DNA of 64,000 nucleotides from an uncultured Clostridia bacterium (GTDB taxonomy: Bacteria > Bacillota > Clostridia > Christensenellales > UBA1242): positions 124,001 to 188,000 of the forward strand of contig CAKVHT010000001.1 in NCBI GenBank assembly GCA_934754375.1. Direction: 5' to 3'. A program made the position numbers and the translations under genes. Below the pieces are notes generated by a model. It was not told where the DNA came from. It worked only from the letters and a program-made list of their open reading frames with translations, and did no database searches. Positions 45,775 to 54,272 of the stretch are shown one piece after another (position 1 is the stretch's first letter; every line of letters begins with the position of its first letter).

Positions 45775-47262
45775 GTGGACGAGGATAACAAGTTTGATTA
45801 TAACGGCGAAGACTCAGAGCAACAATCAGAACTTGAAGCTCAACAACAGGAAGAAGAACAAGAACTTGAAGAGCAAGAAGCGGAAGAACAAGCAATTGAA
45901 GAAGCATTGACGTTTGAAGAACAGGCTTTGCGTTTGCACATGACAACTCAATTGGCAAAGATTGACCAAAAAGTCAAATTAAGTCAAGTTCCAATTTTGT
46001 CTCAAAGAGAAAAACAAACATTGGCACAAGCAAAAAAAATGCCAGACCAAAAATTAAAAGCTCATACGATTGAAGTTACAAGATGGTCAAAAATCAAATC
46101 ATTCTTTTTAAAAATTATCCAAAGCATTTCACCAGCAATACCATACATTTTATATGGCTTGGCTATTATCCTTGCAATTATTGCAGTGGCGGTTGCCATT
46201 GACTATATTTTTGCTTCTATTTTTGGCGGTGGCGGAACAGGTGGCGGTTCAGGTTCTGGTGGAGGAATGAACAGTGCGTTTGGCGCAACGGGCAAAGATT
46301 TTTATGCAGTAAGGCTTGTTTATAAAGATGATGAACAAGCAAGCAAATTTATTTTAAACGATTATTCATCAATCATATACGATGCAATTGACAATGTCCA
46401 AAATGGCGAAAATTACACTGTTACCATTAATCTAACATTGCCAGAAGATAGAAATGCCGATTATAATGAAGAAACTGCAGATGAAAAAATCAAAAATGTT
46501 ATGCGTAAGCTTGTTGTTTCTGCTTATATTTACGACAATCCAGATTATGATTCACAAGCAATTGATTTTTCAACATTAACATTGTCAAAAATTGCCGAAG
46601 GTATCAAATATTTTGGTTTAAACACTGATTTGATCAGTACGTTTAAAGGTGAAATTGTATCAAATTTCTTATTGTTCAATTTTAATCAGCCTGATGGTGT
46701 TATAAGTTATGTTTCAACAGGCGAAACTGAAGTTGATGCAGAAACAGTAAAAGCAAATATCGCATCTGCCCTTGACGCATATTTTGCAACAATAAGTACT
46801 GTAAGAAGTGAAAAATATTTTGTTAAAGATTGTGTGCTGTCAAACAATGACATGCTTAAAGATGTGCAACAAAAAAATTATGTTGCCATGATGTATTTGC
46901 CAAAAAGGGATGTAAGGTTCAAAACCTTGTCAATTTATGCTTATGGCATTGATACTGAAAATTTTGGTGTCATTTTTAACAATCAACTTATCACTAAGTA
47001 TGAAGAATGGCCTGTTGATGATAATAAAACAATGTATAATTACAGCCTTGGTTCACCGTCAGCCAGTGCAGTAACAGGCTATGACCCAAATTCAGCATTG
47101 ACCACACCAACAGCGGTTTATAAACTTGTTGGCACACAAAATGCTGATAATTACACGATGATTGATGAAAACGGAATTTATACCTATAAAGATTTTGGCA
47201 TGGTTATAAAATTCTATTCAAATCAGGCATTTAGTTTTGTTGATGAAGTTACACTCAAGTAG
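45775..47262 (+). CDS. Single-pass membrane protein of the secretion cluster
   Basis: 495 residues from the GTG at 45775, chosen because AAGGAGGT lies 6 bases before it. The N-terminus (about 5-48) is almost only Glu and Gln, a likely coiled coil. A helix at about 118-146 is followed by a Gly/Ser linker and a large extracytoplasmic domain (about 165-495). The topology matches VirB8-like or channel-scaffold proteins, but I see no family motif. It is the third gene of the + strand run. Confidence 0.68.
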   Translation: MDEDNKFDYNGEDSEQQSELEAQQQEEEQELEEQEAEEQAIEEALTFEEQALRLHMTTQLAKIDQKVKLSQVPILSQREKQTLAQAKKMPDQKLKAHTIEVTRWSKIKSFFLKIIQSISPAIPYILYGLAIILAIIAVAVAIDYIFASIFGGGGTGGGSGSGGGMNSAFGATGKDFYAVRLVYKDDEQASKFILNDYSSIIYDAIDNVQNGENYTVTINLTLPEDRNADYNEETADEKIKNVMRKLVVSAYIYDNPDYDSQAIDFSTLTLSKIAEGIKYFGLNTDLISTFKGEIVSNFLLFNFNQPDGVISYVSTGETEVDAETVKANIASALDAYFATISTVRSEKYFVKDCVLSNNDMLKDVQQKNYVAMMYLPKRDVRFKTLSIYAYGIDTENFGVIFNNQLITKYEEWPVDDNKTMYNYSLGSPSASAVTGYDPNSALTTPTAVYKLVGTQNADNYTMIDENGIYTYKDFGMVIKFYSNQAFSFVDEVTLK

Positions 47263-47274
47263 TGTAACTTTTTT
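47246..47274 (+). terminator. Terminator overlapping the stop codon of gene 45775
   Basis: Perfect 10-bp stem AAGTTACACT / AGTGTAACTT; the TAG stop lies at the loop-3' arm border, followed by T. Confidence 0.85.
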
Positions 47275-47591
47275 GTGATTAGCAACAAATCAGATTTAAG
47301 AGTGTCATCAAAACAAAACTGCTTATTATATTGCGTTAAAAATTTAACTTAATTGATAACTGTGTAATCAAGTTTTATGTGTGAATTTTTGATTGGAAAA
47401 AACAAAAAAGCAAAATTATTAAATATTCACTTAAAAATCAGAAAGAATATAAGCAAAAATTGCATTTTTTTGTTGTATTTATTTGTTTAATTATGCTTTT
47501 TAGTATATAATAATACTAAATATATTCGGCTTTTATGTGCTTTAATTTATTTGCTTTGTGATAAATCGCAAAGATACAAAAGGGGAGTTTT
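47275..47591. other. Spacer with promoter and leader hairpin
   Basis: No gene. Promoter at 47483-47511. Just before the ribosome site the leader holds CTTTGTG-ATAAAT-CGCAAAG, a 7-bp hairpin (one G-U pair). Confidence 0.5.
47483..47511 (+). promoter_or_regulatory. Promoter of the VirB6-like gene
   Basis: TTGTTT (47483-47488), 17-base spacer, TATAAT (47506-47511); leader of about 74 bases. Confidence 0.7.
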
Positions 47592-49862
47592 ATGGTTGAT
47601 GCAGTATTAGGGTTAATTGGAACATTGCTTTATCCACTTTTTTCCATAATTTTTGTTGTGCTTAGCCTTATGCAAAATGTGTTTTATTCATTTGCAGGTA
47701 TTGGCAATGTTTATTATGGCAGTTCAGCAAATGGCACTGGGTCAATGGCACCAATAACTGGTGAAAATGATGGTGGGGAAACTTCAAGTGGATTGCTCTA
47801 TTATATTTTAACATCAAGTGTTGTTAAAAATATTATAATTTCCATTTTGATTTTGGGTTTGTTCCTCTTGGTTATTTTTACAACTCTTGCCTTTATCAAA
47901 ACTATTTATGTTGACAAACCAAAAAGTTGGCGAGATATTATCACAAGTGCGGTTAAAGGTTTAACAAACTTTATCGTTTTGCCAGTATGCTGTTTGTTGG
48001 GTGTTTGGGTTGGCAATATTGTGCTTCAAGCAATCAATGGTGCAACCTCATCTGGCGGTTCAATTTATTTGGATAGAAAACTGTTTGTGGCATGCTCGTA
48101 TGATGCCAATTATTATAGGCTTAATTCATTTGATGCAAATTCGTCAGAATCGGCTGAAGCGTATGCAAAAATTATGGCAACATTAAGCAGATATAGCAGC
48201 AATAAAGAGATGAGCGAATTGAAGCCAGAGCAGGGCAAGGATAGTGAATATTATGCTCGTGTTGTTGATGAGATGTTCAGCACATCGGCAATAAATATCA
48301 ACAGATATTCCACAGTTGGAGAGTATTATCAACTGTATAGCATTAACTATTTATTCCTTATTGTTGGTGGAATATTTATGCTGTATGTAATGGCAAATGT
48401 AACGTATGGCATGATAAAACGTATGTTTATTTTGATGATGCTGTTTGTTATAAGTCCAGCATTATGTGCCATGTATCCGCTTGATGATGGTGCTGCGGTC
48501 AAATCATGGTCGGGCGATGTTAAAAAGAATATTTTAAGCGCTTATGGCGCAGTTGCCGGTATGAATTTGTTCTTTTCATTTATGCCAGTGATTCAAAATA
48601 TCAACATTTCACTGTCAGGTAATGCTAGTCTTGCAGATTGGACAGGCGTTTCAAACATTTTGCAATTGATTATTTTGATTTGTGGTTTGTTCTGCGTAAA
48701 CGATTTTATAAACATGATTTCAGGCTACATTGGTGCAGGCAATGCGTTTGGCGATGGTAAATCTCTTCGTGCATCAACAAAAGGTGCAATCCAAAAGCAA
48801 ACCAAAAAAGTTGGCAATGTTGCTGGTGCGTTTGCAAGGGCAAATGCCGCAGGCAGTGTTGGTGGTGCAAAAGCATGGTTCGGTTCAATGGCAAAATCAA
48901 CAACAGGTGGTGTCCAAAAATCTCTTGGGCTTGATTGGGGCTTGAAAGACGAATACAAAAAAGGTCTTGAAGATTATTATAAATCGCAAGATGCTCATTT
49001 TAAAGCAATGAAAGCGGATAAAAATAGACAACAAGACAAAACTCAACAAGCATCAGATAGAGCCATATTTAAAGGCGATAAAGCAACATTAAAAAGGGAT
49101 TTAGAAGCTCATGCTGGAGATAAAAACGAGCAAAGAAGGCTTAAAAAAGAATTTGAGGAAACTCATGGATACCATTACACTAATGAAGCTGATGCAGTTG
49201 ACCAAATCTTAAGATTTAAATCAGACGATTTAAGAAAACGTGAAGCATATAGAATTGCAGCAGCAAGCAACGGCGAAATTTCTGGCGAAAAATTGTATGG
49301 CAAAGCAATGGCTGAAGACTCTGCAAGAAAAGTAAAATCTGCTTCAGGTGTGGCTGATGCAGTCGTGGCTGGTCAAAAAGAAGAACAATCAGCACAAAGA
49401 ACCTTCAATTTTGCTAAAATGCAAGTTCAAAAATTGGAAGCGCTTGAAACTGATTTGACAGCAGACGGTTTGCATCTTGAAGGTGCGTTGGGACATTCTA
49501 TGTTTGACAAAAAGGTTACTGAAGCTGAAATGACTTCATTGTCTGCAGCAGACCAAGCAATTGCACAAAGGTATAACGCAAACTTTGATGAAAGAAACAA
49601 AATGCCTTCAAAACAAATTTTGGAAGAAAATATTACCGAAGCTGGTAAAGCGCTTGCAAGTGCTGCCACAAATATGGAAGTTCAAATTGACAAATTGGCT
49701 GCCAAGATGGGTGTAACTTTGGAAGATGCGATCAATACAGTTGGTAGAGATTTGAGCAAATTGAATTCAGCTTTAAGAGATACAAGTTTGCCAGAAGCAA
49801 TGAAGAATTTTGTAAAAGAACTTGATAAATCACGTAAGAAAATGAAAGACGGCGATAAATAA
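47592..49862 (+). CDS. VirB6/TrbL-like polytopic membrane protein
   Basis: 756 residues. The N-terminal 400 residues hold six or more helices, including WVGNIVLQAINGATSSGG after a long loop and a pair of helices at about 250-300 with MIKRMFILMMLFVISPALCAMYPLDDG, the kind of segment seen in VirB6/TrbL of Gram-positive type IV systems. From about 410 on the protein is cytoplasmic, first Gly/Ala/Lys-rich, then highly charged and coiled (up to 756). The strong AAAGGGG start and the position just before the VirB4 ATPase support the call. Confidence 0.78.
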   Translation: MVDAVLGLIGTLLYPLFSIIFVVLSLMQNVFYSFAGIGNVYYGSSANGTGSMAPITGENDGGETSSGLLYYILTSSVVKNIIISILILGLFLLVIFTTLAFIKTIYVDKPKSWRDIITSAVKGLTNFIVLPVCCLLGVWVGNIVLQAINGATSSGGSIYLDRKLFVACSYDANYYRLNSFDANSSESAEAYAKIMATLSRYSSNKEMSELKPEQGKDSEYYARVVDEMFSTSAININRYSTVGEYYQLYSINYLFLIVGGIFMLYVMANVTYGMIKRMFILMMLFVISPALCAMYPLDDGAAVKSWSGDVKKNILSAYGAVAGMNLFFSFMPVIQNINISLSGNASLADWTGVSNILQLIILICGLFCVNDFINMISGYIGAGNAFGDGKSLRASTKGAIQKQTKKVGNVAGAFARANAAGSVGGAKAWFGSMAKSTTGGVQKSLGLDWGLKDEYKKGLEDYYKSQDAHFKAMKADKNRQQDKTQQASDRAIFKGDKATLKRDLEAHAGDKNEQRRLKKEFEETHGYHYTNEADAVDQILRFKSDDLRKREAYRIAAASNGEISGEKLYGKAMAEDSARKVKSASGVADAVVAGQKEEQSAQRTFNFAKMQVQKLEALETDLTADGLHLEGALGHSMFDKKVTEAEMTSLSAADQAIAQRYNANFDERNKMPSKQILEENITEAGKALASAATNMEVQIDKLAAKMGVTLEDAINTVGRDLSKLNSALRDTSLPEAMKNFVKELDKSRKKMKDGDK

Positions 49863-49905
49863 AAAATTCATTTAAAGCAGTAAAAACTGCAAAGATAGGG
49901 GTAAA

Positions 49906-52647
49906 ATGATAAGGTATATTCCGGGTAAGACTCGGGTTAAAACTGAATTTTTAAAAAACATTACGCTAGGTGACGTTATCCTAGCGATTGTTTGTTTGAT
50001 TTTTGCAATTGTTATTATTGCAAGTAACTTGTTTAGAATAAATAATGTAGATTATCGTTGGTATGCGCTGATTGCCTGGGTTGCAATCAGTGTATCATTC
50101 TTCCTGCCTATTGATGAAGGGTTAAGAATGTATAGTTCGGTGGTGCTGATTATTCGTTTTGCCGCTTTCAGCAAAAAATATGTCAAAGAGGGCGCAAAGG
50201 GTTCAGTTAAACCAATGGATAAACTTACACCGTTCTTCAATATTGAAGTTGGTAAATTTATCAATTTTGGCGAATATGCTGGCATTGTTATAGAAATTCA
50301 ACCTTTGGCACTTGACCTGATGCAAGAGCCAGCACAAGATGCCGTAATTAACACATTCAGCAAAGCACTTAAAAGAATTTCTCAATACCAACGTGCAAGT
50401 ATAATTAAAACAACAAAACCAATGAACTTTGATGATTTCTTGAAAAGTGATGACCGCAAGTATGCGTTGCTGGACAAACTTTATGAAGAAGGTCAATATT
50501 CAGATGCGGAAATGGAAGCACGATCTCTCATATTCCGTGAACGTGTTGCAACATTAAATAATGCAATCAAGGCTGAGCCAATTTTGCAAGCACATTATTA
50601 TCTTGTTTTGTATGGTTCAGATAAAACAAATTTGGAAGAAACAGCTTTGGGTATTGTTGGCGATTTAAGCATTGGACAATATACAATCAGTTCAAAGATT
50701 TTGATGGAAAAAGAACTTATAAGTTTCTTAAAATCAAACTATCAAGAAGTGTTTGCAGAACGTGAAATTGATGGTATTCCACCAAGTCAATTGACACATT
50801 GGGTTATGCCAAATCGTGTTGAATTTAAAATGTCTCGTGTTGAAATTGACAAACGTCCATTCAAACAATTTGTTATTTCAAATTATCCATTGGAAGTGGG
50901 CAATGGTTGGGCATATCCAATATTCAATCAACCAAACACTCGTGTGGTTATGAATATTATGCCTGTTGATAAAGATAAAGGCGAAAAAGCAATTGACCGT
51001 GCGGTTATGGAAAAAGAGTCAAAGTTGGATAGGACTTATCGCTCAAGCCAAATCATTGAAAAACAAGCCGATATTGAAAGCTTGCAACAATTGCTTCGAG
51101 ACCTTAAAACAAACAACGAGCAACTTTACGATGTGTCAATCCATGCACGTGTTAAAGAAGAAGATAGAAAAGAGTTCCGCAATGTGTTAAAACAAAACGG
51201 ATTTAAGCAATCAGATTTATTTGGTAGGCAAGTTGATGCGTTTGTTTCAAGCAGTGTGAACCGTATTGATACATTAAAACCTTATTATCGTTCAATGCCT
51301 TCAACCACAATTGCGGCATCATTCCCAATGGTTGATAGCATCATGCAAGATAAGGCAGGTTTCTGTTTGGGCTCTGCCACGGCAAGTGGATATCCTGTGT
51401 TTGTTGACTTCTTTACTCGTGATAGAAAAGAAGGCCGTATCAACTCAAACATGATGGTTATTGGTAAATCAGGTTCTGGTAAATCTTATGCAACAAAAAC
51501 CATTTTGGCAAACTTGGCGGCGGATAGAACAAAGATGTTTATTCTCGACCCAGAACAAGAATATGATGTTATGACACATAACCTTGGTGGTAAGGTAATT
51601 GACGTTGGTACAAATACATCTGGTATATTAAATCCTTTCCATATCATGGCTTCGTTGGAAGACCTTGATGCTGCCACAGAGGGCAAGGATAGTGTTGATG
51701 ATGAAAATATTGATGACCTTGTAATGAAAGGGACAAACAAAACTTTCTTCACACACTTGCAATTCTTGGAACAATTCTTCCGCGCAATTTTGGAAGGCAT
51801 TGACAGTGATGCGTTTGAAACACTTAACACTTTGGTTGTTGAACTTTATCATGAAAAGGGCATAAACCAACATACAAATATTGGTAAACTTAAAGCAGAA
51901 GATTATCCAGTTTTTGATGACTTGTTTGCATTGATTCAAAGGAAATTAAAAACGGTTAAAGATGACTATTATCGCAAAAACTTGCTGGTGCTTGAAACAT
52001 ATATTCAAAAATTTGCCACAGGTGGCCGTAACAGTGACTTGTGGAATGGTCCAACAAGCATTTTAACAGATGAAAACCTGATTACATTTAACTTTCAAAC
52101 ATTGTTTGCAAGCAAAAACAACAAGTTGGCAAATGCTCAAATGTTGCTTGTGTTTAAATATTTGAACAACGAAATTATCAATAATAAACGATTTAATGAA
52201 GAGTACTATCAACGAACAGGCGAAGATATTAAGCGACAAGTTGTTATCGCAGTCGATGAAGCACACATGTTTATTGACCCAGATAGCCCAGTTGCGCTTA
52301 ACTTTATGGCTGAAATGGCAAAACGTATTCGTAAATATCAAGGTATGCAAATTGTTATTACTCAAAATATTAAGGACTTCTTGGGTACACCAGAAATTCA
52401 ACGTAGGTCAGCAGCAATTATCAATGCTTGTCAATATAGTATGATTTTGCAACTTGCACCTAACGATATGGCAGACTTGTTGGAACTTTACAAATCAGCT
52501 GGCGGTATCAATAAAAACGAGCAGGAAGGTATTGTAACTGCACCGTTGGGACGTGCGTTCTTAATAACAAGCCCAATGACACGTTTGTTTATAGATATTT
52601 ATGCTTATGATATGGTTAAAGTTATCATAGGTGAAGCTAAAAAATAA
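49906..52647 (+). CDS. PrgI-like/VirB4 fusion: type IV secretion ATPase
   Basis: 913 residues. The first 90 residues contain two membrane helices preceded by RYIPGKTRVKTEF and LGDVILAI, like the separate PrgI protein of Gram-positive conjugation systems; here it is fused to the VirB4/TraC-type ATPase. Walker A is VIGKSGSGKSYATK (about 517-530), then FILDPEQEYD; Walker B is VVIAVDEAHMFIDP (about 778-791); VITQNIKDFLG follows. It drives the secretion channel. GATAGGGG precedes the ATG; 43 bases after the VirB6-like gene, in one operon. Confidence 0.92.
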   Translation: MIRYIPGKTRVKTEFLKNITLGDVILAIVCLIFAIVIIASNLFRINNVDYRWYALIAWVAISVSFFLPIDEGLRMYSSVVLIIRFAAFSKKYVKEGAKGSVKPMDKLTPFFNIEVGKFINFGEYAGIVIEIQPLALDLMQEPAQDAVINTFSKALKRISQYQRASIIKTTKPMNFDDFLKSDDRKYALLDKLYEEGQYSDAEMEARSLIFRERVATLNNAIKAEPILQAHYYLVLYGSDKTNLEETALGIVGDLSIGQYTISSKILMEKELISFLKSNYQEVFAEREIDGIPPSQLTHWVMPNRVEFKMSRVEIDKRPFKQFVISNYPLEVGNGWAYPIFNQPNTRVVMNIMPVDKDKGEKAIDRAVMEKESKLDRTYRSSQIIEKQADIESLQQLLRDLKTNNEQLYDVSIHARVKEEDRKEFRNVLKQNGFKQSDLFGRQVDAFVSSSVNRIDTLKPYYRSMPSTTIAASFPMVDSIMQDKAGFCLGSATASGYPVFVDFFTRDRKEGRINSNMMVIGKSGSGKSYATKTILANLAADRTKMFILDPEQEYDVMTHNLGGKVIDVGTNTSGILNPFHIMASLEDLDAATEGKDSVDDENIDDLVMKGTNKTFFTHLQFLEQFFRAILEGIDSDAFETLNTLVVELYHEKGINQHTNIGKLKAEDYPVFDDLFALIQRKLKTVKDDYYRKNLLVLETYIQKFATGGRNSDLWNGPTSILTDENLITFNFQTLFASKNNKLANAQMLLVFKYLNNEIINNKRFNEEYYQRTGEDIKRQVVIAVDEAHMFIDPDSPVALNFMAEMAKRIRKYQGMQIVITQNIKDFLGTPEIQRRSAAIINACQYSMILQLAPNDMADLLELYKSAGGINKNEQEGIVTAPLGRAFLITSPMTRLFIDIYAYDMVKVIIGEAKK

Positions 52648-52670
52648 GAGCAACAACTATTTCTAATATA

Positions 52671-52698
52671 AAAAAGCACCTTTAATGGTGCTTTTTTT
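52671..52698. terminator. Bidirectional terminator
   Basis: AAAAAGCACC / GGTGCTTTTT stem, between VirB4 and the convergent spoVT. Confidence 0.85.
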
Positions 52699-52710
52699 AG
52701 TGTCAAAAAC

Positions 52711-53247
52711 CTACGTTATTTGATCAGATAAGTATTTCGAAAAAGCTTTACAGATTTTTACAGCACTGTCATCAAAACATTTGTTTTCTGTTGCAAGAAT
52801 AATTATTGAGCCAATTGCGTCTCCGTCTTTTACAATTGGAACGATAAGTTGGCAACAAAACTCATTTTCAGTGTTAGGAAAAAATTTTAGCATTTCACTG
52901 TCATCATCTTGTTTTTTTATCACAATCTCTTTTTTATAAATCAATTCTTGCACGTCTTCACTCAACTGCTTGCCAATATATTTCTTTCGGTTTGACGATA
53001 AAATATTCTCCATATCACTTATCAAAACATCATGTTCAATGCTTGTGGAAATTGCTGATGCAACAACATCACTATATTCTTTAAGTGAATCTATGTCACT
53101 ATATTTTGTAAGCAAAAACTTGTTTCCGTCAACAATGCCAATTTCAAGTTTGCTTCCCACTCGGACATTTATCATTTTACGCATTTCACGTGGCAACACT
53201 ATTCTGCCAAGTTCGTCAACACGGCGAACAATACCTTTCCCTTCCAT
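52711..53247 (-). CDS. spoVT: Stage V sporulation regulator SpoVT
   Basis: 178 residues. The N-terminal AbrB swapped-hairpin DNA-binding domain is clear (GIVRRVDELGRIVLPREMRKM, about 5-25), and the C-terminal half (about 60-178) is the GAF-like domain with CQLIVPIVKDGDAIGSIIIL. This is the two-domain SpoVT plan, not the single-domain AbrB. It modulates forespore gene expression under sigma-G in Bacillus. AAAGGAGATT precedes the ATG. In Clostridia spoVT usually follows mfd and PrsA; here it lies about 17 kb away. Confidence 0.92.
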   Translation of the reverse strand: MEGKGIVRRVDELGRIVLPREMRKMINVRVGSKLEIGIVDGNKFLLTKYSDIDSLKEYSDVVASAISTSIEHDVLISDMENILSSNRKKYIGKQLSEDVQELIYKKEIVIKKQDDDSEMLKFFPNTENEFCCQLIVPIVKDGDAIGSIIILATENKCFDDSAVKICKAFSKYLSDQIT

Positions 53248-53283
53248 AAAATCTCCTTTGTGTTTAGTATGTGAATTTGCGTT

Positions 53284-53862
53284 TTATTTATGCTTTTCAA
53301 AACGTTCATTTTTATCCGCTTGATCTTCAATCAAACTAAAATTTTCGTGGCTTAATTTTGCTGTATATTCTCTTCCTGTCTCAAGCATCCCTTTAAACAA
53401 AAATTTTCCTACTTGCTCGTCTTGGTTTTTATCTCTAAATGTGACTAGGTAAAAATTGTAGCCAAGCAAATTTAAAAATGGATTAATATAATACAAATCA
53501 TTTCTTATATACACAACACCTATCAAAATGATTATCAAAACAAAAACAACAAACATGCTTACTTTTTCTATTTCAAAGCTTAAAGCAAAAAGCACAAACA
53601 AAGAGAAATATCCTAAAAAATATTGTTCAGTCAAGCTTTGCTTTTTTACTATTTTGATTTTGTCTCTTGTTGTGTGCTTGTGTTTGACTGCAGTTACAGC
53701 ACCGGCAACACCTGATATCAAAGCAATAGAAAAAAGGATAAGCGAAATAGTGTTTAGCACATTAAAATGTAAATCACCAAAAATTATGTCAATCAAAATT
53801 TTAACTATCAGCAAAAAATATAGTGGTGCAAATGCACTAAAAAACAATAATAATTTTTTCAT
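53284..53862 (-). CDS. Four-helix membrane protein of unknown function
   Basis: 192 residues from the ATG at 53862; a longer reading from TTG at 53898 has no support. Four helices (about 3-27, 35-57, 82-99, 102-122), then a cytoplasmic tail starting with INPFLNLLGYNFYLVTF. The layout (four helices then an NP-x-L-x-LLGY stretch) recalls KwaA of the Kiwa anti-phage system and other small membrane proteins, but no KwaB-like gene is adjacent. Upstream lies spoVT in the same direction, 36 bases on, so they may be co-transcribed. No ribosome site is apparent. Confidence 0.6.
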   Translation of the reverse strand: MKKLLLFFSAFAPLYFLLIVKILIDIIFGDLHFNVLNTISLILFSIALISGVAGAVTAVKHKHTTRDKIKIVKKQSLTEQYFLGYFSLFVLFALSFEIEKVSMFVVFVLIIILIGVVYIRNDLYYINPFLNLLGYNFYLVTFRDKNQDEQVGKFLFKGMLETGREYTAKLSHENFSLIEDQADKNERFEKHK

Positions 53863-54272
53863 AAAATTAATTTGCGAAATACAAAAAAATATATTCAAAA
53901 ATTAAAAAATAAAAATTTGCAAAAATAGTAAGAAATAAATTAATTTTAATAAAAATGCTAAAAACAATTATATTTTTGCTTAAAAACAGTTAAAAAAATC
54001 GAATATAATAAATTTTTTATTAATTTAAATTAAAAATCTTTTATTGTTAAATTTTATTTTTTAATTATTTTTATTGATAATTTTTAAATTTTCACATTTA
54101 TTTTTTGATATTTTTATTTTCACCAACGCCATTATGTTTATAGTAATTCACAAAGTTTAATTATTTTTGAAAAAACTTGCCAAATTTTGTAGTTTTATAT
54201 ATACTTATAGTAAGGATTTAAATGTACATATTTTAAATTATTTTTGAACAATACTAAAGGTAGGGAGTTGTT
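53863..54272. other. 410-base A/T-rich divergent spacer
   Basis: Mostly A and T. Contains the promoter of the glycosidase-like operon near its right end; nothing else recognised. Confidence 0.5.
54177..54205 (+). promoter_or_regulatory. Promoter of the glycosidase-like/phosphoesterase operon
   Basis: TTGCCA (54177-54182), 17-base spacer, TATACT (54200-54205); leader of about 60 bases ending in GGTAGGGAG. Confidence 0.62.

Noticed and set aside
42316..52647. The secretion cluster as an integrative conjugative element flanked by the tRNA-fMet repeats
   Set aside because: Both repeat copies lie on the left side, 70 bases apart; no third copy was seen to the right of the cluster up to the window end, and no integrase or relaxase is present.
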